Source: Gordionus sp. m RMFG-2023 (Eukaryota > Nematomorpha > Gordioida > Chordodea > Parachordodidae). From it: a stretch of DNA of 64,000 nucleotides. Below the pieces are notes generated by a model. It ran no database searches. It saw nothing but the letters and a program-made list of their open reading frames with translations, and was not told the origin of the DNA. The position numbers were made by a program, and so were the translations under genes. The first letter of the stretch is position 1, and each line of letters opens with the position of its first letter. Positions 11,546 to 25,000 of the stretch are shown here, in pieces. The stretch is taken from positions 13,146,846 through 13,210,845 of the forward strand of contig NC_088779.1 of the NCBI RefSeq assembly GCF_954871325.1, in the 5' to 3' direction.

Positions 11546-12185
11546 GATATTTTATTAATAAAAATTTCAAAATTATTTTTAAACATAAAAAAGATTAATC
11601 AAGATTTTCAAAATTATTTTACAGAAAAATAAGTATATCCAAACTATAAAAAATTCGTCCCTTTTATAGGGAAAATAAAAGGCGCAATTATAAATTAAAA
11701 TTAAATTGGCGCAAAGTGAAAAAAAGAACGTTTTTGTGGAATCGAGTTGTGTTAGTTTTATCGTACATAATTGGGGATAAAACCTACCCCCCTAAACTTC
11801 CCGAAACTCAAAATATACCTTGGGATGCAGGGTGGTCTCCCGGACCCAACGGTCTAACTCATATTTTCGGATCACCTTACTGAGGACTCCTAAAGTAAGA
11901 AATACAGTAAAGTGAGAGAAAACACAAAAGCCATATGTGTTAATCTCACTGTGTTTAACTTAAAACAAAAATTACCAAAAAAAAGAAAAACATTTTTTAA
12001 CTTTCATTTTATGATACACAAAGGAGATGGATAAAAACTTTAATTAATTTTAACATAAACAAAAGAAGGGGATAAAAAACTTTTACATCTTACACATAAT
12101 AAAAGAGGGGGATAAAAAAACTTTTTTATCTTTAACATAATAAAAGAGGGGGTTTAAAGAAAAACTTTTTTTTTTATCTTTAACA
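11522..12185 (-). repeat. 5' LTR (664 bp)
   Basis: This is the direct repeat of 8905-9568. Its 3' end on the - strand is CAAAGCACATCA, immediately followed by TTGGCGCC (primer-binding site). The Gag start codon falls in its last ~25 bases. ATATA at 12186-12190 is the target duplication. Confidence 0.9.
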
Positions 12186-12190
12186 ATATA

Positions 12191-12887
12191 TAAATCAAAA
12201 TTATATATACAGGTTGAATAAAAAATCAAAAATATTTATAATTATCTATGACTTCATGGACAGCGTGTACATGACAGGATTTTCACTGGATGCAAACCTC
12301 CTTCTAAAACCTATGCCTGCCCCCTAAAAAAATTTTGCCCCTATTTGTAATTTTACCATTTTAATTATAATGATACTCTTTCAGAAAATTAAAAAAAATA
12401 AATTAAATTATTTTATCTCTACTACGAAACGAACTATCGACCTTTTATTTTGTGAATATAAAGAAGTTATTTTAGATAATAAATTCAATTAAAACCCCCA
12501 TCATTTAAAATGAATTGATTATTATAGCATTATGAGCTTGCTGAAAATCTCTAAACCTTTTAAATTACATTTGAAAGGATAGCCGAAAGTTTTATTTGAA
12601 AATAATGTCTATGATTGTTTGCAATATTTAGATTTGGCTGATGAATTGTATTATAATAAAGTATTAATTTTTACAGCATAAAATTTTATCATATTTGATC
12701 TCAAAATTTAATAGATGACCCCTCAAAAAATTTATCCTACCCCAATAAAACCGCCTATCCCCTACCCCCCCCCCCCCTTAAAAAATAGGATGCGAACTGT
12801 TCCTACCTCCCCCGTTCATATAGATGCTATTCATGGAATATAAATCACAACCACTTTAATTCTGATTAAAGTTAATTTTAATATTAC
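12191..12887. other. non-coding stretch with C-runs
   Basis: AT-rich DNA with long C-runs near 12765-12780 and a GCCCCCTAAAAAAATTTT block near 12325, similar in style to the hAT/MITE ends elsewhere. No gene was recognised. Confidence 0.4.
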
Positions 12888-13141
12888 AGCCGATACGATA
12901 TTATTTAAATTCGATTTTCGGTCTTATTTCTTAATAGCCTTTACAATCTCCGAGGGCTCAAATCTTAAAAAATATGTTCAAAATTATCTTCATTTTTTAT
13001 TTAACAATATCCAAAATTACTTTTTTTTAAAGCTAACATTATTAAAATTACATTTGGTATTAAAAAAATTTAAAATTTAATGAGACATTTTAAATTTTTC
13101 AAGCGGCTCCCCCTGCCCCCCCTTCCTTAGTGACGATACTG
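12888..13141. repeat. MITE copy, CAGTGGCGTCACTAG family (degenerate)
   Basis: The right end TTAGTGACGATACTG and the internal block CCTTTACAATCTCCGAGGGC match the MITEs at 20602-20787 and 25849-26021. The left end is diverged, so the left border is approximate. Confidence 0.5.
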
Positions 13142-13470
13142 TTTATTAATGTTGTTCGAATGTAATATTCTTTCATTTCATAAAATCTTTGAAAATAAAT
13201 ATTATATTTTTTTGGATTTGATAATTTTTTTAATTTACCATTCTATTTAATAATCACCTTTGATGCTTAACCTCTTTTAATTATGAATTGCTAAGAATTC
13301 GTAAGACATAGTTTACTAATCTCTGTAAGTTTTACATGATTATTTTAAAAATCCCTTTGCAAATATTCTCCAATTACTTATAATGGTTTTCTGATATTTG
13401 CAATATAATCCATAAATCACATAAATTTAAAAGAGGAGGTATGAATCCCTCGGAGAATTATATTTAGATG

Positions 13471-13501
13471 TTCGCGCTTAATAATTCCCGCTTAAACGCG
13501 T
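13471..13501. promoter_or_regulatory. cluster of E2F/MCB-like sites upstream of RRM2
   Basis: Within 31 bases lie TTCGCGC (13471-13477), TTCCCGC (13485-13491) and ACGCGT (13496-13501), 75-105 bp before the proposed RRM2 start, in DNA where CpG is otherwise rare. TTSSCGC is the E2F core, and ACGCGT is the MCB box of yeast G1/S genes. Ribonucleotide reductase is a known G1/S-controlled gene, so this is a plausible cell-cycle promoter. That function is inferred. Confidence 0.5.
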
Positions 13502-13575
13502 TTATACAATAAAAAATTTTTAAATAGCTAATAAAATATTTTTATTATTAAAATTTTCTGTAATTATATAATAAA

Positions 13576-15348
<1,773 letters not shown>

Positions 15349-16100
15349 ATTATAAGAATTTACAATTCTCTACTTCAATGCCAAAAGGTTGTTGATAGCA
15401 TTATTTTATTTAAAAAAAATGTTTATCATGTTTTGTGCTTTTTAAATGTTTACATTAATATAAATAGGAAAAATTATTTTAAAACTGGTATATCATAATA
15501 TATGATCTTTTTAATGTATATAAAGAAATATTTTTACAATTTGTATCATGTAATATATAATATTTTTATTTATATTCTAATTTATTTAGAAATAAAAAAA
15601 TAATGCTCAACTGTATATGCTTTATAGCTAATTATTGGTGGGTTTTTAATGGCTCAATTTAGTCAAGTTTAAATTAAGATTTTAGCCAAAATAATATTAG
15701 ACAAAGCAAATTTTAACGCCTGTATAATAGTTTTGGCGATTGGGTTAGCTATTTTTAAAAATTGAATTTTTTTGACGTTATTATCAGGCCTATTTTATAA
15801 AGTCCAATCTAAGAAAATTTTATTAGAGTGGTGAAAAAGTACGAAATCGGAAAATTTATAAGTACTAAAGGATAATATAAATAAATTTGTTGGTATTCTT
15901 AAAAATAATCAAGCAATTAAGAAAGCTAAAATATTTTAAAGGTTTGGTTTGAAAAATAAATTTTAAAAAATCTATCTATGAAGGACTTTGCTTACAAAAT
16001 GAGGCGTTTTGCATTTTATTTCAAATAATATAATTTAAACTAAATTGAGAATCACAAATTGATTAACGCTTTTTTTGGGTTAAAAAATGCAATATTGTTT
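15349..16100. other. RRM2 3' flank and non-coding DNA
   Basis: AT-rich 3' UTR and intergenic sequence. No frame or repeat worth naming was seen before the inverted repeat that starts at 16110. Confidence 0.5.
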
Positions 16101-16581
16101 GTTTCTTACCTTGAATTCATAGTGAAGCGATCGCGATATTGCAGTAACCTATCAGCTGGATAGATAGCAGCGATTTTCATTCATCATGTAAAGCAATATT
16201 ATTAATTCATAAAATGATATTCGACACATTATTATTTTTATACAAAATTATCATGAAGAGTAGATTAAAAAATTTTAATATTAGTAAAAGAAAAGAGGGT
16301 AAATTTTACACCACCTTTCCTAAGCTATTAAAAAAAGGTGAAAAATTTTAATTATATGAGAATGACCATAATATTTATTTATTCTATTCTATTTTATCTT
16401 TAATTTTATTTTATATAGGAAACTTTATTACATATTTAAATATGTAAACAGCTACAAATTTTATTAAATATCCTTTAACTATTGAAGAAAAACTCATGGT
16501 TTTCCTTGGGTAATAATAAAATACTTTAAATAAATTTTATAATTATAGCCACTGGTTGTATAGTTTGGCCTATTTCTTCAA

Positions 16582-16704
16582 ATGGGGATTTCAACAATCC
16601 AAAATTTTTTAGAACCACATAACATTCATATGCAACCACCTACTCTCACTGACTTTGAGAAGATAGCAGAGAAGAAAAAAAGTGGAATTTACTTAACTGT
16701 GTGG
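16582..16704 (+). CDS. candidate coding exon, function unknown
   Basis: A 41-codon frame from ATG to a TGG followed by the donor gtaaac encodes MGISTIQNF...TLTDFEKIAEKKKSGIYLTVW. A possible acceptor (ataattatag) lies about 30 bases upstream. Base composition is less AT-biased than the surroundings and the residue mix looks protein-like, but no partner exon or family was recognised. It may be a captured fragment or the first exon of a gene in the 16110-19686 element. Confidence 0.3.
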
Positions 16705-17077
16705 GTAAACCTTTACACAATAATCCAATATTATAAAAATATATTATATTTTCTATAAATAAAATTTGATCTTGTTTTATATTTTATATATTTTTTTAAA
16801 TTGTTTTTACATTTTATAGTTACATTTTTATTAAATATTTCAAAATAATAATTAACTAACATCACAAATGTATATTATAAAGATTTTTGTATATTATTTT
16901 AAAAATATATTTTCATTATCATTATAATAAATTTTACCACTTGAATTTTATAGGTATATATTTTTTAAATTGTTATATTTTTTTAGCAATATTTTAATAA
17001 AGAGAAGTCTGCTTTTAATATAGTCTAAACTCATAATGTATATATGTAAAAATATGTCACTAAAAAAGCTATATAGT

Positions 17078-18784
17078 TAGACCTGCGCCGACAAACTATC
17101 GGCGGCCGGCGCTAATTTTCAAAAAATCCTATCGACGGCCAGCGGCGCGCCGATTTTTAGCCGCCGTCAACAAAATCGGCGCAGTTATAAATATATCATA
17201 ATTTTTTTTAAATTGCTTATTATTTTTTTAAAAAAACGAATATACATTACTCTACAGATATCTCAGCATATTTTTTAATATTTATTTAATAGAAAACTCA
17301 TAAATCCAAAATCGATTTCGTAATTTTATAATTATCATATATAAAAATTATTTTATTTAAATTTTAGGGATAATAATGATCCCCTTGAATTTAACGTCAA
17401 TCCAGCGGGAGAGAAAACTCTTTCACTAGGTGTGCTAGTCACCCGAATGCATAGAATTTTTTGGCGAGCCTGGGAAGATTGGGAAGTTTTACTATTTTCT
17501 CTCCAAAAATTTAGAACGTCCATATCTTGTGAATATCGTTTTAAGAAAACTGTGGCATTCTTGTTCTAAGTCACCTAACTTGGAATCATAATTTATATTT
17601 GTTGAATGCTTATTTGCCAATTCTGTCAAATAACTTAAATTAAATAATTCATCTTGATCCTCATTAGCTATATTTACTACCTGATTATCATCATTCTCTA
17701 TAGTTTAAGATGTTTTATTACAAATTCTGATGCTGAACAATTTTGCTCTATTAAATACTTTGACACAATTCTCAATTTTTGATATCTTGGATCTAAAAGA
17801 GAAGCCAATACCTAGATAATAACTTGCAGATTACACCGAAAATCGTAACGCAAGTTTTTTTTAGCATATTTTCCTTAAGTGAAATGATTTCAGAACTATC
17901 ACTATCATTTACTATTAAATTTGTTTCATTTTCACTTCTAAAAAGTAACGCCAAGTTTAAAGTAGGTCCTTTTTGTACCGAAAGAAATTCGACAGTTTTT
18001 TTAAATTTTGAAAGAAATGCTAATCGTTCTTCTACTAGCTCAGATTCATAATTTGATAATTTGAGAAAGTGCTTCCCAATTCTTTTCAAAACATTATTAA
18101 TTAAATTCTTATTTAATCCAGATATGCTTTCTAGCATAATTAATATACCATGCCAACGTGTTGGGACATTTAATTTTAAGGTTTTCATATGCGTGGAATT
18201 ATTGTTATTATCATTGGAATTGCCAATTTGAAAACGGGTATCCTGGTATGGATCAATGCTGTTAAGATCTAACATGTCTGATGTTAAATCTATTGTACTT
18301 AGACATTTTTTTGATTCCTCGAATTCAAATTCAACCTCTGCAGTTTTATATCTTAGAGCAGTAATAATTTCTCTAATTATTTTGCAAAAAATTTCCAGAC
18401 TGTGGATTTTTTATTACCCAGAGTTAGGATACTAAAATTATTTATAGAATTATTAAATGTAGATGCATCCATTTTAAAAATATGTAAAATTATGGTAACT
18501 TTTGGAATTTTAGATTTTTGATTGATTGAATTCTATAATGACGTCAATATAATTATGATTTTAAAATAGTAGAAAATAAAAATTCATCAAAATCCTGATT
18601 GACATTAAAAAATTACAACAGTGATGTTGACCAATTATTAGAATAAAAAGGTATGAAATATGAAAGAAATTTCTGCGCCGGGCGTGCGCCGCCAATATAA
18701 AAATCGGCGGCGCGCCGGCGTGATTTTTTTAAACGGCGGCGTTTTCGGCGTAACCAAAAAATGGCCGGCCGGCGCACAGGTCTA
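17078..18784 (-). mobile_element. hAT transposon with GC-rich ends, nested in 16110-19686
   Basis: The ends TAGACCTGCGCCG and (reverse complement) TAGACCTGTGCGCCG are followed by about 80-110 bp of GGCGGC/GCCGGC-rich sequence at each side. The perfect 8-bp duplication TATATAGT lies at 17070-17077 and 18785-18792. The protein remnant is on the - strand. The larger element at 30273-46449 belongs to the same family, with the same GCGCCG-rich ends and a related transposase. At 1.7 kb it lacks the N-terminal BED finger region and is non-autonomous. Confidence 0.9.
17385..18480 (-). pseudogene. hAT transposase remnant
   Basis: The longest block (18275-17793) carries LKLNVPTRWHGILIMLESI, the hAT motif with the RW pair after the RNase H-like core, then helical sequence. 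After an AT-rich gap and a frame change, the C-terminal dimerisation motif STPSERVFSPAGLTLN appears near 17450-17400. Several stops and frameshifts separate the parts, and the N-terminal catalytic portion is not visible. The equivalent protein at 30790-33021 has LKLNCPTRWHSILIMLESV. Confidence 0.75.
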
Positions 18785-18959
18785 TATATAGTAAATAATT
18801 TTATATAAAATATAGCAAAGGTATCTAAATTTAAGAAAAAAAATATAAAATAATTATATTACAAATAATATAAACAAAATAATTTAATTTATATATAGTT
18901 AATTAATGAGCCTAATTGAAATAACATTAAAAATTTTAGTTGAATATTTATCCAATTCC

Positions 18960-19345
18960 CTTCAACATAATATATATCATGGTTTTGATTTTTAATTCTG
19001 TCTATTTTAATTTTTTTCTCCTTTAATTTTAGTAGATTTTTATACACATCTATTTAAATTTTTTTTCATAAAGCAAATAACAAATCTAAATTACCAATTG
19101 CATTCCATTTTCTCTTAGGGCATTTATAAGAACTACGAGATTCAACAGAGGATATAGATACTTCTATATAAATAATTTACTCTTTCAGATATTATAAATT
19201 ACCATTTACCAAGTTTAATTAATTCAGGACTACTGAGAATAATTACATCTTCAAATGTATTGTCATTATCATTAAACGTTTTGGCACTATTAATGAGGTC
19301 AGTTGCTCTTACAGAATATATAAATGCTGTTTTATCTATTTTCTC
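18960..19345 (-). CDS. small spliced gene of unknown function, three or more exons
   Basis: Three - strand blocks join with GT-AG introns in matching phase: about 19345-19206, 19153-19107 and about 19057-18960. The reading is DKTAFIYSVRATDLINSAKT...SSPELIKL, then EVSISSVESRSSYKCPKRKW, then DVYKNLLKLKEKKIKIDRIKN. The lysine-rich part resembles adaptor or DNA-binding proteins of DNA transposons (SANT/Myb-like flavour), but I cannot assign a family. It lies inside the 16110-19686 inverted-repeat element and may be its protein. The 5' and 3' ends are not resolved. Confidence 0.4.
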
Positions 19346-19694
19346 AAAAAATATTATAATTTAAATTATCATTTTATCTTGATTTATAGGTTTGATATCT
19401 TCAAAAATGGTAATATTTAATTCATTTCAAAAATTGAGTAATATAGGATTTTATTTTAAAATTACCGCTAAATGTAAAATATTTTGTGCTATATTCAACA
19501 AAGCAGTATCATAATTTCAAAATCAAGCGATAAACACAAAATGATTAGTATTTAAAAAAAAAACGCTGCGATTAGCTTTAGCGACTCAAGTCGCGCGATC
19601 AGTATTATAAATCCGATATGATATTTACTGTATTTTGTACTTATACGGCGAAATCGCGTCCGCAATCGCGCTACTATGAATTCAAGGTTTCATA

Positions 19695-20601
19695 ACAATA
19701 AATTTACTTCAATTTAAACAATGGTATAATTATTTTTAAGATGATTGTGATATTAAAATTCAATAAAATTGGTAGATATTTTACATAAGAATTGTTAGTA
19801 TTTAAAAAAAAATTTATTTTTTCCCCGAAAAATCTTAATTGCAATTTTACAGAGGTTTAGTTTTTAAGCTTTGCTCGAATTTAAAATTTCAAACCTGATA
19901 TGGATTATATAATTTGTTTTAGCTTGGTTTTAATTTTTAAAATTTTCATTTTTTATGGCATGACCAGGGTAAAAATAAATATTTAGGGAGCGTTCTGACT
20001 TTCTAATTTGTTTTTAAATTGAATTTTTTAAAAAAAATTTATAAATGAAAATGATTACTTTTCCCATTTTATGGAAATCAAAATTGAACCAAATTTTTTC
20101 TATGACAAAAATTATCTTATGACAAGGATTGGCCATTACAGCTTTTAAAATGCATTACATTCAAAATCAATAAATTTATTTTAAAGTTGATAAATTTATT
20201 TTCAATCGAATTAAAGATAATTTGAAGTATAAAACTATTGCTTTTGTATAGATCGTTTACATAAATGAATTTTGGGCCACTTCTGATTTATACACAAAAA
20301 TTTAGGCAGGATCTAACAAATATCTGTTTTTTCGTAGAATTTTAAAAGGTCAGCCTTACCAATTAAGATTTTGGTATATTTTTTGAATTTCAAGCTAATA
20401 TTTTGATTTATTCTATTAAAATAAATTAAAATATGCTTATTTCTTTGTATTTTTTAATAAATAAAAATTTTAATAGGTGGAATTTATAAGAATGATCCTT
20501 ACTTTCTAGATCAAAGAATCTTCTTTAAGATCCTCATCAATTTCTTTTTATTCCTTATCAGAATTTAATCTGAATTTATATTTTTACCTTAGATTTTAGC
20601 T
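19695..20601. other. non-coding stretch
   Basis: AT-rich DNA without recognisable genes or repeats. Confidence 0.5.
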
Positions 20602-20787
20602 GCAGGACATCGAGTAGTTGCGACACATGCCTTTACAATCTCAGAAAGCTCACCAAAAATTTTTCTAAATTTTCAAAATGGCATTGTTTTACGCTAACAT
20701 TTTGAACATTATCTTTTTTAGGTATAAAGAAAATTTTTCAGGGGAATGTAACCACTATGCACCCCTCCCCCCGACGCTACTGATATC
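20602..20787. repeat. MITE copy, CAGTGGCGTCACTAG family
   Basis: It contains CCTTTACAATCTCAGAAAGC near the left and CCCCGACGCTACTG at the right end, as in the copies at 12888-13141 and 25849-26021. The left terminus is diverged. Length is about 185 bp. Confidence 0.55.
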
Positions 20788-21651
20788 GAGGTTGAAATAT
20801 TTGAATTAGGGCACAATCTACACACGTATAAACTTAGTGTTCTTAATTTTCTTTATTAGTGAAAAAAATGTTTCATAATGGGGCCAGGGTCAAAGTTAAG
20901 TATTCTTCATCTAAAAAAAATAAGTATCAATGAGATATATTATTTATAATAATATAAATTAACATATTTTGATTGATTCAATTAATTAGATTAACAAGCT
21001 CGATTAAAATAACAACAAAAATGTAGTTAATAAAATAAGAAGAACTTTGGTGGTTTATCTGAATTAAAAATTCGGTTTAAAAATTATGTATAAAATCTAA
21101 AAAATATATAATTGATAATTTTAAATAACGTTTTGCTTCATTTCCCAAAAAAGAAACTCATTACTCGTTACATTTTGAAACAAATAACAAATGACAATCC
21201 TTTTCCTCAAAAGTAACGACGTATCTTTACAGCACTAATAACTATTTTCGTAAATTAACAAAAAATTAAAAAATTTATGATATGATCCAATTAAAAACAA
21301 GCAAGATATCAAACACAATTGATTTATAAAACGATTCTTGAAATAGATAGCCAAATGTGAGATATATAAGAGCCTTAATTGACATTGGGGAAAAATTAGG
21401 GTAAAGATATAGCTTAATAAGTTTTCCCGACTGCTCAGTAGGTTTCATATTAAATATTCAGAAATATGGCCATTAAATGGTTGCTACCATGTGCAGATAT
21501 AAAAATTAAGGATCGTTTGTTGTATTATCAATAAAATTAATTGTGTTTAAAATTAATATTTATCTGAAGCACATGACATGGTGTAATATAAGTAATGTTT
21601 TACAAATCGTTTTATTCAAAATTATTTTAGGTTTATTAATAAAAAAAATTA
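20788..21651. other. non-coding stretch
   Basis: No gene or element was recognised. Confidence 0.5.
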
Positions 21652-21976
21652 GAGCCCTGCATGAAATGATCAGACCAAACTCTGATCTGTGGGAGTTATA
21701 GAGGTTTTAACGACTTAGTCGAATTCGAAGGTTGTCTTTAAATTATATTTCTGTTGGTTTATTAAAATGTGATAATTCTTAAAGAATAACCATAAAATTA
21801 CTATCTCCGATTTTGTTAAAATATACTTTATCATGAGTCCAGTAAAATAAATAGGGCCGAGCTCAGATTTATAAATTTAAATATCCCATCTTTGAAAAAA
21901 AAATCTATAATCGGTTGAACAAAATTTTTTATTCAAATCGGGTCGAATCTAAAAAAAGTAGGTTCAATGCAGGGCT
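21652..21976. repeat. MITE with TAGAGCCCTGCA ends
   Basis: TAGAGCCCTGCATGAA at the left and TTCAATGCAGGGCTTTA at the right form a terminal inverted repeat around about 325 bp of non-coding sequence. The flanks are A/T runs (AAAAAAAT and ATTTTTTT), so the target duplication cannot be judged. Similar to hAT-derived MITEs. Confidence 0.6.
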
Positions 21977-22070
21977 TTAATTTTTTTAATAACAGATGAT
22001 AGACTATGGCTCATTGGTAAGAGATATGAATTTTAAATTTCTAGACCTAATTAAAGTGGAATCAAAAGAT

Positions 22071-25000
22071 TATACCTAAAACGAATTATTTGTTATTCGA
22101 TATTCGATTCGATTCGATTCGAAAATTCGAATCGAATTCGAATAAGGAAAATATATTATTTGTCGAATAATTTTTTATCTATTATTCGATCGAATTATTC
22201 GAGATTATTCGACTAAAATAATTAGTATTAATATATATTGGAAAATAATCATATATAAATCATATATTATTATTAGGAATTATTTGAAATTATTTCAATT
22301 TAATAAAATCTCCTAGTGGAATAATGAAAATTGCTCCAAATTTTGAAACTCCATTTTAATTTATCTCATAATAGACCATTACTTTAGAAATTTCTTTTAT
22401 GATAGAGATGGACGAAGAAGGTAATTTATATAACACATAACATACAATTATAATAAACTGTTAATCCCATCACATCAAGAATGACGGGCAAACCTGATAT
22501 TTCTATTTCATTTGATGATGGAGAAATCATAAATTTGACTTTTTGCCTAAAGTTTTTACCACTTTATTTGTAAAATATTGCTAATGTGAGTTTTTCGTAC
22601 TTATTTAAGTTGCATAGCTTTTTGACAATTTATTATTTCCCCACATTAAAAAAAATATTACTTTGACTTATATATTATTTTAGTTTATGTTAATAACAAC
22701 AAAGTATTGTTTGGGATTAAAGATCATCATTGAATCTCAGTAGGAATTTCTTATTGCCCAAATCAAATAATCTAAAACTTTCATTATTCTACTATGAATC
22801 AAAATTCACAAAAATTTATATTGCTTTATAAAATTATATTCTTGATTCTTTTCCCAATATAATTAAATTTTATGAATAGTGTTTGGAATTAAAACCTATA
22901 AATCCAAATCATTTTTGTAAAAAATATTTTATAAGTAAATCTATATAAAATTTAATATAAGTACATGTAATAGTATTTTTAAACTTAAAACTTTATTTTT
23001 CATTTATACCCAAATTCACTAAAATATATATTATAATTTTGTGATAAATTTTTTATAAGCTATCATCTCATCTACATTTTTGGATAATTTATCAATTGTA
23101 TGAGCAGTTTGTAAAAAAGATTTTATAAGAAAATTCTGATATGATGATTATAGGATCTGATGATTTTGACATATATATATTACTGACTAACTTATTGATT
23201 GCCATATTGGGTTGGCTGGCTATGCTATAAATATTATAATAATATTTAATTTATTAAATAGATATTCAACCTATTGGTATAATAGATATTTCTGAATCAG
23301 AAAGCATTGGAGAACAAAGCCAATATTCATCATCCACCTCAAATTCTATACAGTCAGGCTTGGGAGGACGAAAAAATGCAGATATTTGGAAACATTATAT
23401 TTACCAAGCATCAACAGAAACTGCAAGATGTAAGATTTGTCGGGTTGAAATTAAGTGTAAAAAAAAACTACTTCAGCTTTGATTAATCATTACAAACGAT
23501 TCCATCAAAAAACTATAAATATATTGAATCATATTTTGATAATGATATAAATAAAAATCATATGCACAACAATAATGATATCAAACACCATTTATTAAAA
23601 TTTTTGATCAAATCTAATATCCCATTTAAAATTCTTGCAACAAATGAATTAAAGCATTAAATCCTAGCATTAAAAAAATATGTTCAATTCCTACATTAAA
23701 ACAATACATTAATGAATCTTTTGATAATGAATTCCAAAAAATTAAATTGATAATAAACAAATCTAATACACAAATAAATTTTACAATAGATATTTGGTCA
23801 AGTCCAACAAATGTCCCATTCTTGGGATTAACCTGCCATTACATTGATGATGAATGGTTACTAAAATCTATATTATTAGACATTGTTCCTTTTACAAATT
23901 CCTATTCTGGGGAAAACATATATAGGACATTTTATAGAATCATTAACAATTATAGCATAGATATAAAGTCAACGGCTATTACATGCGACAATGCCGCATC
24001 AAACACTACCTTTATAAATACCCTTAAAATTAAAAATCCAAGATCAAAAATTGCACATATTCGCTGTTTTGCACATGTTTTAAATCTTGTTGTTCAAGAA
24101 ATAATAAAACAAATTGATGAGCAATTAATAAAATTAAGAGGCACTATAAAAAGCATTCGAAATTCTTATAAGAAAACTACTATGATGAAAGAATTTTGTA
24201 ATTCACAAATTCCATCTATTACATATTTGAAGTTAAAATTAGATACACCTATCAGATGGAACAGCTCATATTCTATGATAGAACGAGCAATACAAATGAG
24301 AAAAGCTATAGATCATGTCGTTATTAATAGTTATGATATATCTATTATTCAAGAGAAACAACTTAGTGAAGTATTTATTTATATTTAAATCTAATTTTTA
24401 TTTTTTAATATAGGATGAATGGACCGCCTTAGAAAGAATACATTTAAACTTAAAAACATTTTATAATTTTACTGTTGCCATATCAGGAGAAACATATCCT
24501 ACACTTAATCTGTTCATCCCCTTTTATATATCATTAATTGAGCACCTAAGTCTCTTTGATAATACGCTTATAAACGCAATTAATGCGCAACAAAAAATAG
24601 TAATTTAACAGATTTCCAAACAATTATATCTGCAGTATTAGATCCAAGACTTAAACTAGAATTTTTTGAGTGCCTACCTATATCTTATAATATAAACGTT
24701 ACAACTACATTAATAATTTTGAGAAAATGTTTGATGAATATAAAATTAAATATGATGTATCAAAAAGTAAACCTTTAATACAATCAAATATGGATGTCAT
24801 TTTTAAACAGAATGTTATGCCAATTTCTGAAATAGACACATATTTGAAAGAAGTGAGAATAACGTCAAATAAAAACCCACTAGAATGGTGGAAACTACAT
24901 GGAGACCGTTTTCCCGTGTTATCTAAAATGGCGAGGGACATATTGTCGATACAGGGATCTTCAACCCCATGTGAGCGACTCTTTTCTGTCACTAATAAAA

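Larger units (their letters stand above)
8905..12185 (-). mobile_element. Ty3/Gypsy-like LTR retroelement, gag-protease only, young
   Basis: Two 664-bp direct repeats (8905-9568 and 11522-12185) start and end with TG...CA on the - strand and are flanked by the 5-bp duplication ATATA (8900-8904 and 12186-12190). A primer-binding site TGGCGCC adjoins the 5' LTR, and a purine tract AGGGGGGGAGGAG adjoins the 3' LTR. A second copy of the purine-tract block lies near 9781-9815. The ~1.95-kb interior holds one gag-protease frame; no reverse transcriptase, RNase H or integrase was recognised, so it would depend on a relative for mobility. The two LTRs look identical by eye, which implies a very recent insertion. 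Confidence 0.92.
16110..19686. mobile_element. unclassified inverted-repeat element, with a nested hAT
   Basis: CTTGAATTCATAGTGAAGCG at 16110 is matched in inverted orientation at 19667-19686 (CTTGAATTCATAGTAGCGCG), with further CG-rich GCGAT-type subterminal sequence at both ends. Flanking octamers GTTTCTTA (16101-16108) and GTTTCATA (19687-19694) agree at 7 of 8 positions, offset from the left repeat by one base. Without the nested hAT (17078-18784) it is about 1.86 kb. It contains spliced-looking exons on both strands but no recognised transposase, so the superfamily is open. Confidence 0.6.
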
